Shown here one piece after another: positions 1 to 10,061 of a DNA stretch of 64,000 bases. This DNA comes from Odontesthes bonariensis. Taxonomy: Eukaryota; Chordata; Actinopteri; Atheriniformes; Atherinopsidae. A program made the position numbers and the translations under genes. The notes beneath the pieces are model-generated. The model was given only the letters and a program-made list of their open reading frames with translations. It ran no database searches and had not been told where the DNA came from. The stretch is taken from assembly GCF_027942865.1 (NCBI RefSeq), contig NC_134507.1, forward strand, positions 34,029,711 through 34,093,710. The letters are read 5' to 3'. How positions within the stretch are numbered: position 1 is the stretch's first letter; the number at the start of each line of letters is the position of its first letter.

Positions 1-26
1 TATTCGTAACATAAAGTTAAACACGA

Positions 27-743
27 GTGGCAACCATATCTGAAGCCAAAGATTCTGCAGGAGAAAAGGACCTTACAACACTGAAAAGGAGGCGAGGACA
101 AGCTAAAGCAGCTGTAACCAAGATGATAATGGCTGTGAGCCTTGACCTAGCTCTCACACAACTTCAAGAAGCACACAGATGTTATCATGATAGACTCACT
201 GATGACATTGACAAAGAAGAGTTTGATGCCTATGAGAAGCTTATCTTGATGAGCGTTCATGATGTGCGTCACGAGGCTCTAGCCTGGCTGCATGAAGTGA
301 AAAATGGAGCTGACGATCATCCAGATGTTGATGAAGAGTTAGACGTCACAAACCAAAATGATTTAGTCAATGAACCTCAAGCCGACACAAATGATGAAAA
401 TTCTGTGTCAGGAGAGCTAGAGATGCTACAAGCTCTGCGAAAGAGGGAACAGGAAAACTTTGAAGTGCTGCTTCAACACAACAAAGAGGAGTTTGAGCTG
501 GAACTCCAGCGAATGCATCACAAGGCCGAGCTAGATGCACAGATGCTACACAATGAACAAAAGAAGCAAGCCCTGACTGCAGATTTCTATTCTACACCGA
601 AAGCTGGCAGGATCCCTGCAATGACACAACCGTCACTTTCACCAATATCTAGGGATTCAATATCACAATTGCTAGAGTTTTCAAGGCCAAGTAGACTCTC
701 TTACGGTGCGATCACTCGCACCGCGTTACTCGCGCGGGTGTAA
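27..743 (+). pseudogene. BEL/Pao gag N-terminal fragment
   Basis: Open frame of 238 codons, rich in acidic and coiled-coil-forming residues (long E/Q/L runs at residues 125-185), ending in a Ser/Pro linker. It resembles the N-terminal region of BEL/Pao gag, which forms the particle core. The last 13 codons (from about 704) are read from the inserted Harbinger element and are not gag. Beyond the insertion the frame resumes at 3543 after one TAG codon. The ATG at 27 is simply the first in the window; the true start may lie upstream. Confidence 0.65.
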
Positions 744-826
744 ATTGAATTCACTCGCCTCTTTCGCGCGAGTAAAAAAACGAGTGAATAGCTCAAGGGG
801 CTATCCATTTCATTCTCTCATCAACC

Positions 827-1087
827 ATGGCTGATATATGTACCATCGCGTCCTTGTACCTGCTGTGGCAGTCCGAGATTCGTCTGAAACGCACACGCCG
901 TCGTGTCTGGGTCAGTGAGATCATCCGGTGGTGCATTCAGCTCGGGCTTCCAGCGGTGTTTCGCCTAAAAGTGCCTAAAATGTATACCCCGGTAAAATTT
1001 GAGCCACTGACGGTATACGGTATATATCGCAGTATGGTACTTTTGTATATAAATTACAACAGAACAGTTTCTCAGTGGTTACCATAG
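827..1087 (+). pseudogene. Harbinger nuclease N-terminal fragment
   Basis: ORF of 86 codons near the 5' end of the Harbinger element. The N-terminal 45 residues contain a basic cluster (RLKRTRRRVWVSEIIR) like the arginine-rich, aromatic motif that opens fish Harbinger nucleases. The part after about residue 46 runs into unrelated inserted sequence. No DDE catalytic region remains. Assignment is by resemblance and position inside the TIRs. Confidence 0.4.
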
Positions 1088-1561
1088 CACCAAATAAACA
1101 CTTTCAATCAGGATGTTTGCAGCAATATTAAATTAAATGTATTGTGCAAAACAGAAAACACAGGAAATATTAAAAATATATACGTTATATTTAAAAAATA
1201 AGAAAAGGTCAATTTCCTCGAATAAACTCTGAGAGAAAAGCCGTTGCCTCTTGGATAACGTAACTTTCATAGGCGTCTTCCACTTATTCAACATGCTCAA
1301 ATATGCGTCATGTTTCAGACACCCCATTTGTGCATGTTAAGCTAACTGCTTGTTAATACGATAAGTTTTTTATTACTTTGCATGTCTTCAAAAAGAGAAA
1401 ATAAATCAGGATTTTGAGGATGTTACCGTTACACACCAGCTGAGACGCAGGGTAGCAAAACATGGGCGTGAAAACGAAACTTAGAAAATCGGCTCGGCGC
1501 ATGCGCAAAACCACAAAGTAGCAATTCTCGACAAGTAGGAGAAGTCGACAGAACACCGGCT

Positions 1562-1955
1562 TTGACTCGTTTCATATTCCGGAGCATGGTTAGCCCGCAG
1601 GTGGTAAAACAAAATTACTCGTGTTACCTTGTCTTGCGATTACTGTCGCCCCGCATATCCAAGCGGATGTTCAAAACTTTGCATTACTGCCGGACTCATG
1701 AGCTATTGCGGTATAAGGTATGGCAAAAAAATCTCTACCTTTGGTGAAAAATACCGCATAAGGTATGATACCGTGCATACCGCCCACCCCTACCGAGCGG
1801 GTCGTCGGGCTGGGTCCTGGTGGGCCTGGGGTGCCGCTGGAGGCGGCCGTCATCCAGACGGAACTCCTGGAGAAGGCGGTGATTTATTTTTTTTATTTTA
1901 TTTAGTCAGGGACCATGTGCAAAGTACATTAATTACAAAGTAAAGAGATGACCTG
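1562..1955. repeat. hAT-like terminal fragment plus interspersed repeat
   Basis: Contains ACCGCATAAGG/ATACCGTGCATACCGCCCACCCCTAC-like sequence ending near 1792, resembling a hAT terminus (reverse complement starts TAGGGGTGGGC). A GC-rich piece at 1793-1880 and an AT-rich repeat (1880-1955) follow. The region 1090-1560 before it shows nothing I can assign. Short ORFs here look accidental. Confidence 0.35.
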
Positions 1956-2170
1956 TGTTATAAATTGGCTTTATTCTTAAACTTTATGCATTCATATTCT
2001 GTAGTTCTCTAGATAATCTATGTTCCTAGGTTGTACGTGTACACTCTGTTCATACAACGCAAATGTATGTCCAACACTTTAAGATGACGTAGCGGGATAA
2101 AATAACTGGGTCAGATAAAGCGTCTCTTAGGACAGATAGGTCTGGTACAGTAGATGCACGCCTGAAACAT

Positions 2171-2203
<33 letters not shown>

Positions 2204-2497
2204 TATCACATCCAAAGAACATGATGAAGACGGTGGATGGCCTGCTCACAGCATGAGTAAATATTCAATGATGCGTCGTCAAATGTAGGTACAACCTCTG
2301 AGATAAGGGTGAACATAAATATGAAATATGAAATGTTTCCAGATCTCGGGACTTGGTCGGACGGATTTCATGCGAGAACTCTGTCTCTCCAAGTCCAGCG
2401 CTGATACTTGACCTGTGACCTCCAATAAATACTTTGTTTAACTTAAGACTGCTCCAACTGGTTCTTGGGCTTCCAATATAAAGAATCGGGTCTAACA
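1956..2497 (+). mobile_element. Retroviral-type LTR (5' LTR)
   Basis: A 542-bp segment starting TG and ending CA, with an AATAAA poly(A) signal about 70 bp before its end. It is followed after 2 bp by a primer-binding-site-like sequence. A second copy of the same family lies at 48335-48744; both start with ATTGGCTTT..TTCTTA and share the block AGTCCAGCGCTGATA through TCTAACA. It includes a (CA)n run at about 2176-2202. The LTR lies inside the Harbinger element, so it inserted later. Confidence 0.75.
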
Positions 2498-2499
2498 GC

Positions 2500-2517
2500 T
2501 GGTGCCGCGACCCCGTG
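2500..2517 (+). other. Primer-binding-site-like sequence
   Basis: TGGTGCCGCGACCCCGTG begins 2 bp after the LTR end. The TGG start is complementary to a tRNA CCA end and the first eight bases fit a tRNA-His type site. This position and form are diagnostic for the 5' LTR side of a retroviral element. The exact primer tRNA is not settled. Confidence 0.6.
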
Positions 2518-3300
2518 AATTGGACTTACTCCGAGGGAGGACTGCCGGAGCTGATTGAGGGGGTCACTTTGTTCAGACAATTCGAGGCGCCCGAGAAATA
2601 AGGTGAGCAGAAAAACCTCTTATATATGAATATATGTGAAATTTCTGCACATTGGACAAGCTAAATTAAGTTGTCTGAATTAAGATGTCCCCTGATCAGT
2701 AAAAATCAAAGCATAAATTTACTGTTTGTTTGGTTTATTGGGTGGTCACACGTAAAGTATAAAAACACATAGTCTCACATAGGGAAAGAAAATAAGTGTC
2801 CTACAAAAAGTTTAATTCGAACAAATAAAAGAAACCGTGTGAGAGGTTTTCTTCTAAATTGGTATCCTCATGGGAAGAGTCCGTAAAAACGTCCGCAGTT
2901 GGGTGGTTAGACTAGAAAAATAAAGTGTTATCCTCATGGGAAGGGTCCGTAAACTTATCCACAGTGGTGGTCAGACTGACAAATCATAAAGGACACAGGG
3001 AAAGAGTTTGTTATTTTTAATGAAACTGTGGGGGTGGTTCGCCAGTTGAAGAGATTTTTGCTGTGACAGAAAACAGATCTCAACTGGTAGAAAAAGGGGG
3101 GAAGTAAGATAGGGTGTTTCAGAAATTGGTGAAGTAAAACGAGTGGTGGACTGGGAAATGACCCCGAGCGAATCAAGCGCACAGGATTACACACAGTATT
3201 AGTTATTCACCAGATTGTAGCTTATAAGCTAATTTCCATCTGCAGTCCCATCTGCATGTCAGACACGACTCCATTTCAGCTGCGGAGCGCCTGTCCATCT
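2518..3300 (+). mobile_element. Endogenous retrovirus leader remnant
   Basis: Non-coding sequence downstream of the primer-binding site, without gag or pol homology. It contains an imperfect direct repeat (TATCCTCATGGGAAG..GTCCGTAAA at about 2865-2893 and 2930-2953) and oligopurine tracts. The right limit against the Harbinger 3' end is uncertain (about 3200-3350). No matching 3' LTR is present next to it, so the provirus is truncated here. Confidence 0.5.
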
Positions 3301-3542
3301 GTCTCCACGTCACTGTCGTCCAGAATCTCGACGCTGATAGGCGAGTATTTCGCCAAAGTTGGATTTTTTTTAACTCGCGCGAATCGCATATTTTCACTTG
3401 CGCGATAGCAATCGCCTCACTGCACCGCCTCACCGCTGCGCCTCACCGCTTCTCATTGCGCCGCCTGCTCGAATTCGCGTCTTTGCATTGACTTTGTATG
3501 TAATCGCGTCGCGCGACCGCGTCTGGTGTGAACGCACCGTTA

Positions 3543-3643
3543 GGCTCCCACCAAGGGTGACCCCCTCCAGTATTGGAAGTTCATGAGGCTTTTCACCACA
3601 ATGGTTAACTCGTCTACACCAGTACAAGGCTTGAGACAAATTA
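3543..3643 (+). pseudogene. BEL/Pao gag internal fragment
   Basis: About 33 codons between the Harbinger element and a SINE, in the same frame as the upstream gag. It contains the GDPLQYW..F motif common in BEL/Pao gag. A TAG sits exactly at the Harbinger insertion point. Roughly the next 200 codons of a typical gag are missing before the next piece. Confidence 0.55.
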
Positions 3644-3882
3644 AGTGACTTTATTTATACCCAAAGGTAGATTTGGTCCTCCGCTTTTAACCCATCCAGG
3701 TTGGCACCTGTTGACATACACGCACAGGGTCACACACTCAGAGACAGATGCCAACCTGGAGCGGTGGGCAGCCATGAAAGCGCCCTCCAGCTATCAGTTC
3801 CACCAAGCGAGAGTGGGAATCGAACCACCAACCTTCCGGTTATTGGACGACCGACTCTAACCACTGAGCCACAGCCGCCCCT
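3644..3882 (-). mobile_element. tRNA-derived SINE
   Basis: Read on the minus strand, the head has box A (TGGCTCAGTGG, complement of about 3860-3870) and box B (GGTTCGATTCC, complement of 3817-3827), with the order and spacing of a Pol III promoter. A body follows with GGTTGGCATCTG and a second inverted copy GGTGCCAACC. The body recurs at about 40855-40977. It interrupts BEL gag. Confidence 0.8.
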
Positions 3883-4515
3883 ATGGTCTGATGGGTTAGT
3901 TAGCTATAAAAAACAGGAGAAACCAAACAATTTTACATCGACTACAAAGGGGTTCAAAAGACCTTTTCAAAACTACCCCACAAGTGTTAAGGCAGCTGCT
4001 GTTCAGGAGAACAAGTCTACACGTACCAAGCAACCAGTTAATCTAAAGTGTCTGAAGTGCTCAGAGCGCCACTTCTTGAACCAGTGTCCAGCTTTCCGCT
4101 CATTAACTGTGCCAGATCGGCTCGTGTTCGTTCAGGAGAAAAACCTGTGCCAAAACTGTTACATGATGGGGCACAACACTGAGGTCTGCACACGCTATTG
4201 GGTATGTAATGTGCATGGCTGCGGACAGAAACATAACAAATGGTTGCATCCTAACCACACGAGCAAACAGAATACTACAGCAAGTCAGGACGCCACTGAT
4301 GACAGTAAACCTACCCAACAAACACAACCTACCAGATCACCTAATGTCACTTGTGGATTTGCTGGAGCTGGAAATGGTAAGGCTTGCTTACCTATTGTTC
4401 CTGTTGTGGTTAGAAGCAAGGCTAGCAGCATCAGTTCTGTCACGTATGCATTACTCGATCCAGGAGCCAACACCAGTTTAGAGTCGGAAGAACTCACCAA
4501 GAAACTCAAGGTTAA
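3883..4515 (+). pseudogene. BEL/Pao gag C-terminus with zinc knuckles and protease start
   Basis: Open reading frame with CCHC-type knuckles CLKCSERHFLNQC and CQNCYMMGHNTEVC, then a third Cys/His cluster (CNVHGC..H..H), then a retropepsin-like active-site motif LLDPGANTS. This order is the standard BEL/Pao gag-protease junction. The open frame runs 90 bases further, but from 4516 it reads an inserted TTAA-type element. Nucleic-acid binding and polyprotein cleavage were the ancestral roles. Confidence 0.8.
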
Positions 4516-5255
4516 CACATTGACTCCCAAGTCACGTAAAACTACGTTTTTACTGCCCATGCGTTGGCTCCCACATGGTAGAAATATGTTTTTCCGTTTT
4601 TTTTAAGGATTCTAAATCTATACATTCTAATGCACATTCTGTGTGATTTTTGTAATTATGTGATGAACAGAACTGACATAGATGGCAGTCAAAAACTGCT
4701 GTCATCATCTGGACATTTTGATCATTACGCCAATGGCTTTGCGTCAACTCTTTTGATAACGCTGCATTGATTGTTGTGCATTTCCGCATTTTGTCCCATC
4801 GCATGTGTCGGTTTCCAGAGGGTGACGGTAAAGTAACATAAACAAACAACAAGAAGGAGAAAAAGACACACGACAAGTCTAAGGAGGCGGTCTTATGAAC
4901 ATGTAACCTCCTTTGACACAAAGAGACGCAAATCCTCTGACCCGGATATGTATCTAAAGTGCGACAGGCTGACAGAGCGCACGTTTCACAACAAAAGCCC
5001 TGATCTCAGTTAGTTGTTGATTTTGGTGGATACCCGCCTTGGTTTAGCTAAGGATAGTTCGCTAATGGCGGCACCTAGAGACACGCAGTTTTGACCCACA
5101 AAGAGTTTAAAGTCTCAGCTTTCAAATGAGCCATAACATGTTTCAGTGGCCCTATCACATAATATGCTGTGACTGTACAACAAATGTCAAAAAAATGGTT
5201 TAGAACGCTGGGAGTCTACGACATAATTCTGTAAAAACCGCTGGTAGTCAATGGG
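4516..5255. mobile_element. TTAA-target non-autonomous element (piggyBac/Kolobok-like)
   Basis: 740 bp flanked by TTAA at 4512-4515 and 5256-5259. Terminal inverted repeats are CACATTGACTCCCA (left) and CCCATTGACTACCA (right end, reverse complement). No transposase is visible. Keeping one TTAA restores the BEL protease frame exactly, so this is a clean single insertion. Confidence 0.8.
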
Positions 5256-5259
5256 TTAA

Positions 5260-5408
5260 GGGCAAGCCTGCCAGGTTAGACCTTGATACAGTAGGAGGCA
5301 GTCGAGAAGGAATATTTCCTCCAAGTGTGGACCTTGAGATAGACTCACTGCACGATGGCAGCATGTACACGCTTAATGGTGTGAGAACACTAAATAAGTT
5401 AAACATAG
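5260..5408 (+). pseudogene. BEL/Pao protease-domain continuation
   Basis: About 49 codons in frame with the upstream piece. The segment VDLEIDSLHDGSMYTLNGV resembles the region after the active site of BEL/Pao proteases. It is cut by a TIR element at 5409 and resumes at 6549. Confidence 0.6.
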
Positions 5409-6543
5409 CAGTGTTTCCCACACAGACTAATTCGTGGCGGTGCGCCACAGATTCAACATCGGCCGCCACATATTGCGTTTCGTCATTTTTTTTTTTTTTT
5501 TTTCTAACGCCATTTAAAAAATACTCGTATTCGTTAAGCTGCATTTCCTTTCCCTGCTCTACCTCCGTCTCTCTGTCCCTCGTGTCTCTCTCGCATAGCC
5601 TACTCACACACACAGCCCCTCCCCTCCGTGCACACCGCGTGTCTCCATCAGCGAGATCATCTCTGGAAGCGTGGAAGCTTGCTAGCTTCAGCGTCGCGTT
5701 AGATTAGCTCAACCGAAAGAAGACGGCTGGCAAAATTCACGAAAGGTTGGTATCACGTGCACCTTTATAAAATCACACATTAAAAAGTCCTATAAAAATA
5801 TTTTATATTTTTAATACAATGTTGTCCCGTCCCGTCCCGACCCATAGCAAACAAGCGATTACGCCTTCTTTATAAAGTTAACTAGTCGCAAGTTTGCCGT
5901 AAAAAAAAAAAAAAAAAAATGTAGTTGGGTTTGTCGAGGTCAGAACACTAGCAGCTGTGAATCAAATAAAGTAGTTTTTTTAAACTCTTACACTGAATGT
6001 TTGCTGCTTCAATCCAGATGAGTATTGAAAAATATTTTCCGTGATTGAAAAAGAGACGTGCGTGTTGAGGATGAGGACCAGCCTGAACCGGAGGTATCAG
6101 TCTGAAACAGAGCTGAACAGTCCGACCAGTGTAATTAGCTATGTTATTCATTTGTTTACAATGAAGATGTGAAAATCTGTAGATAAGCCGCACCTGTGTT
6201 ACCCACCGTGACACAGGTGTCACACATCTTACGTCCCTCATAATTTTCCTTGATGGAGAAATTATCCAGGTTCTTAACTCCCAATGTGACATATATGTCA
6301 CATTACAGATCTCTGACAGTGGGGGGTGGTATTTTGGAAAAAAATTCTGAAATGGGTTCTATGTGGTCTATTTAGTCTGTTATAACCCCCTTAATTTTAA
6401 TTTAAGTAGAAATGGGTCTGGGTTCTTATGGGCTAATACAATAAATGTTCTGTGTGACCAATTATTAACGAAGGAATTATTTTGAAGAATTTTTTATCTC
6501 TCCCCCCCACCACACATTGCCTTCACATCTGTGGGAAACACTG
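5409..6543. mobile_element. TIR DNA element (hAT-like ends) inserted in protease
   Basis: Left end CAGTGTTTCCCACACA; right end TGTGGGAAACACTG. The 5-bp direct repeat CATAG flanks it (5404-5408 and 6544-6548), and keeping one copy restores the BEL frame. The end sequence is of the CAGTG type common in fish hAT elements, but 8-bp duplications would be expected, so the superfamily is open. Contains poly(T) at 5487-5503 and no transposase ORF I recognise. Confidence 0.75.
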
Positions 6544-6548
6544 CATAG

Positions 6549-7200
6549 GACTTATCCGTCTAGCAACACCTGATGAGACGGCCAGATGGGATCACTTAGC
6601 GGACATCCCTATTCCCAGTGTCAACTCCAAAGATGTGCACCTTGTTATTGGACAAGATGCACCACGTCTTCTCAGAGCTGAAGAATATATAGATAATGAC
6701 CCATATGCTACCAGAACGGTGCTTGGCTGGGCCATAAATGGACCAGTTGATTACAAGGAAAGAAGGAAGGCCAGGGCCTACTTCCTCAAGTCCGATCATA
6801 GCCTGCAAACTCAGGTAGAAAGGTTTTGGAAACTTGATGACCCCACACACAAGAACAATCTATCGATCAATGACCACAAAGTAATTAAACTGTGGGAAAA
6901 TTCATTCTCCAAAGAAGGCTTACACTATAGCTTAGACATACCTTTCAAAAGGAAACAGTGACATTACCAAACAACATCAACTTAGCAACACAGACTGCGA
7001 TTACTGGAACGCAGACTAAGAAAGAACGCACACCTGAATGAGAAGTATGTGGAGTCGATCATCGACAAAGGTTATGCAGAAGAGGTCTCAGCTTCGTCAC
7101 TTGACCGCAGCGATAGCAAGATCTGGTACCTCCCACATCACCCAGTGACTCATCCACGCAAGCCTGGAAAGGTACGTGTCGTCTTTGATTGTGCAGCTAA
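6549..7200 (+). pseudogene. BEL/Pao protease end and RT start
   Basis: The first part has ARWDHLADIPIP..VHLVIGQDAPRL and RTVLGWAINGP, hallmarks of the domain between protease and RT in BEL/Pao. After a stop at 6959 and frameshifts, RT-leading sequence follows: WYLPHHPVTHP..KPGKVRVVFDCAAK (about 7120-7200). It is cut by a hAT element at 7201; a further 8 codons (YDGVSLND) follow at 7991-8015 before similarity ends. Confidence 0.8.
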
Positions 7201-7982
7201 GCAATGTTCCCTCTAAGCTGCTCGCACATTCTCAGCGCACAAGAAAATAAAAATAAAATAAAATTCACCATAAACGTATTAATTCATATCTAATACTAGA
7301 CCTAATCTAATTAATTAGACCAATACTGTGTTTTTCTGTACCATTTTTCAATGTAAAGCAGTGTGACAGGTGTTCAGCCAACGATACGATACGGCTTACT
7401 TATGCTATGCAGCCAATCAGAGCATTGATGGTATTTGCATATGTGCCCTGCCCATACGCGCCGTGCAGGTTAGCTAGCTAACAGTGAGACGCAACCCTTT
7501 ATCATGGCGAAACGAACGGGCAGCGCCAGCGACACATCCACTCACCAAGCTACAGTAAAAAAGAAATGCGGTTCTTTTAGGATGGAATGGCTGTCTGACT
7601 ATGTGCAAACAGAAGAACAAGCGGTGAAACTGGGTCAAATTTTTTCTTTTTCGAGTGAGAAAGGTCTGCTCTGCAAAACAAGGCTGCAAGCATGACTCTC
7701 ACATATAACAGATAACATACTACACATCTCATGAACAACAAGATTTTTGTCTTTTTCATTTTAAGTGGGCCAAATCACTTATATGAAAAGTAAACTAATG
7801 GAAATTGCTGCTGTGATTTGATTCTTTTAATAAGCCATGTAACTGGCTATGATCCAAGGTTTTGAACAGGTGTGATACAGGTGTGTGGCCACAGCGTGCA
7901 CATCTGATGCTGCTCACAGTGGTCCTCAGTGTGCTCAGGGAGCTTGTGTGTTTGCCCAGACACATGAAAAATTAGAGGGAAG
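7201..7982. mobile_element. hAT non-autonomous element
   Basis: 782 bp with ends GCAATGTTCCCTCTAA and (reverse complement) CTGCCTTCCCTCTAA-like. It is flanked by a perfect 8-bp target duplication GCAGCTAA (7193-7200 and 7983-7990), the hAT signature. Keeping one copy restores the BEL RT frame. A 63-codon ORF at 7504-7695 (CGSFRMEWLSDYVQTEE..) looks like the N-terminus of a hAT/ZBED-type transposase; the catalytic part is deleted. Confidence 0.88.
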
Positions 7983-8015
7983 GCAGCTAAGTATGATGGA
8001 GTATCCCTCAATGAC

Positions 8016-8650
8016 GTCCACTATTTTTGCCTCCCTTCATATCAATGCTAACAGCCACCTAGCGATAGCTGCACCTGTTACGGTGTTTGCTGCTCGGAAG
8101 CAGGGGACTGCTCGGTCTGCACTTCAGTCTGCACGGTTTACACAGCAGGCAATGATACGAAGGGAGAGAGAAAATAGGGCCAAGCGATGTGAGCTCTGAC
8201 TTTTTCTGGAGGGAGGATGTGATGCAAATGTATTACTCTTTTGAACGCATATTGTTTTGAAAAGCAAAACGCTTTATTTTCGGGACCCTAGCAAACTAGC
8301 CGGACTACTTTCATCAACACCAAAACGAGGCTGGAACTCTGCTCACAGGACGCAGCTGGGGGTAAGAACATGTTCATAAATGATGTTGCTGATATGGGAT
8401 GTCATACAGCTTCATGTCAAAAGAGGCGAACTGTCCCTTTAACTTTGATGTGAATCTTTGTTTGTTCTTTAGTTTTTTGTCATGGTGTATTGTCTGTATG
8501 TTTTTATGATACCTGCCTGAGGACAACGGATGAAATTTAGCAACTGTGCTAACTCCGGCATATTTACATGGATGCTTTGCTGATATGTTGATTAATGTGC
8601 AGTGTCCTAACCAAATAAATAAGAAATAAAATAAAAACCTCCTCCACACT
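8016..8650. repeat. Unassigned interspersed repeats
   Basis: After BEL similarity stops the region holds no credible gene. The segment 8340-8445 (GGTAAGAACATGTTCATAA..GAACTGTCCCTTTAA) reads like the end of a dispersed fish element. The 104-codon frame at 7885-8199 overlaps the hAT end and is not convincing. Confidence 0.4.
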
Positions 8651-8703
8651 GACCTGTGGCCCGGTGGACCCAGAGGATGAGCCAGCTCTGTTCCTGGTGG
8701 AGG

Positions 8704-8900
8704 GGTTCAGCTCCTGGTTCTGCTCCTGGTTCTGCTCCTGGTTCTGCTCCTGGTTCTGCTCCTGGTTCTGCTCCTGGTTCAGCTCCTGCTTCAGCTCCTG
8801 GTTCAGCTCCTGGTTCTGCTCCTGGTTCTGCTCCTGGTTCTGCTCCTGCTTCAGTTCCCGGTTCAGTTCCTGGTACTGCTCCTGCTTCAGCTCCATTCTG
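8704..8900. repeat. 12-bp minisatellite (CTCCTGGTTCTG)n
   Basis: About 16 tandem copies of a 12-bp unit, with variants GGTTCAGCTCCT and GCTTCAGCTCCT. As 12 is a multiple of 3 and the unit lacks stops in several frames, long low-complexity ORFs arise on both strands (Gly-Ser-Ala-Pro repeats on plus; Gln-Glu-Gln-Asn and Glu-Pro-Gly-Ala repeats on minus). I see no evidence that any is a gene. Confidence 0.95.
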
Positions 8901-10061
8901 GTTCTCCGACTGATGGATTCTGCAACTGTCAGCATATACGATAAGATCCAGCTGTGGCGTGCAGCGTGTTAAACCACACCCACTTTTCTTCTTCTCTTGA
9001 TAACCTTTCTGCACAGTTTTAACCATCCAGTCACATTCCATTAAACTCATTACTGTGCTTTTTATTTAAATCCCTGTGAACTTTAAAATGCTTCTTTAAA
9101 GGAATGGTTCGGCGTAAAATGATAATTTGAGCATCACATGGTCATGCCACATAATTTATATGGGTGATGAGCTTTTCTCCGAAAGACCGCGGCATTCCGA
9201 AGTTGGCTATTTTGAAGTGTTTTGTTAGAAACGCAGCCAATGCAACTGTACGGGACCAATTTGGAAAATATAAGAAATCGGTTGTTTTTCCGCGATAAAC
9301 AAGCTCAAAAGCGCTACATTCTTCAGCTGTGTCATAATAAAGGCCTCGTCAAGCAAACCGAGGCACAGAGAAGTTCATCGGACCACACAGCCTTTCACTG
9401 GCTTGTGTTTTCACTGGTTGTCGTAGTCTGGCCCTGAGTTTCAAGCTAGCTACAACGAGGGTAGGTTCACTTCCTGTTTTCAAAACAAAAGCACCTTTTT
9501 ATCGTAATGGCTTTCCCTATGATAAAAGGCAACGGGTATTTTATTTTGTCAAAATAACCGGAAGTGCGTTGCTCACTGCGGCTAGCTTTAGTAGCGCCGA
9601 ATTCGTCGGAACAAAATTGTAAATAGCCGGTATTTAAAAAAAATGTATAAAAAATTATGGTCATCTTCTGCGTCTCAGCCTCCCTTTGATAACTTAAAGC
9701 AGTAGGCCTACATCCGGGTCAGACTAGGAGTTGGAACTACCGGTGATGCCTCAAAAAACGAGAGGCGTCTGGCTGCAGACTCTCTTGCAAAAAACACTAG
9801 CCAGTGAAAGGCTGTGTGGTCCGATGAACTTCTCTGTGCCTCGGTTTGCTTGACGAGGCCTTTATTATGACAGCTGAAGAATGTAGCGCTTTTGAGCTTG
9901 TTTATCGCGGAAAAACAACCGATTTCTTATATTTTCCAAATTGGCCCCGTACAGTTGCATTGGCTGCGTTTCTAACAAAACACTTCAAAATAGCCAACTT
10001 CGGAATGCCGCGGTCTTTCGTAGAAAAGCTCATCACCCATATATATTATGTAGCATGACCA

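Larger units (their letters stand above)
704..3539. mobile_element. PIF-Harbinger-type DNA transposon inserted in BEL gag
   Basis: Terminal inverted repeats: CGGTGCGATCACTCGCACCG at 704, and a right end whose reverse complement begins CGGTGCGTTCACACCAGACG. Both ends are bounded by TTA (701-703 and 3540-3542), the 3-bp target typical of PIF-Harbinger. Subterminal regions are rich in CG/GCGCGA repeats. The interior has been invaded by a hAT-like fragment (to about 1792) and by a retroviral LTR with leader (1956 to about 3300), so only the ends and a short nuclease-like ORF remain. Confidence 0.85.
27..8015 (+). mobile_element. BEL/Pao-like LTR retrotransposon remnant, multiply interrupted
   Basis: Overall extent of a decayed BEL/Pao-type polyprotein. 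Visible pieces, in order: gag N-terminal part (27-700), short gag piece (3543-3643), gag C-terminus with zinc knuckles and start of the aspartic protease (3883-4515), rest of the protease (5260-5408 and 6549-6960), and start of the RT region (about 6961-7200 and 7991-8015). All pieces are collinear on the plus strand and separated by inserted elements. No LTRs of this element were found, the middle of gag is missing, and the RT catalytic part is absent, so it cannot be functional. Family assignment rests on the CCHC knuckles, the LLDPGANTS protease motif, the LGWAINGP segment and the VVFDCAAK segment typical of BEL/Pao RT. Confidence 0.85.

Noticed and set aside
2161..2203. Telomeric or satellite array
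   Set aside because: It is a short (CA)n microsatellite inside an LTR.
3817..3882. A functional tRNA gene on the minus strand
   Set aside because: Box A and B are present, but the sequence continues into a SINE body and a regular cloverleaf acceptor stem is not evident.
8564..9050. Long minus-strand Gln/Glu-rich and Gly/Ala/Glu/Pro-rich ORFs
   Set aside because: Generated by the 12-bp minisatellite, which lacks stops in these frames. No promoter, splice or flanking coding signal.
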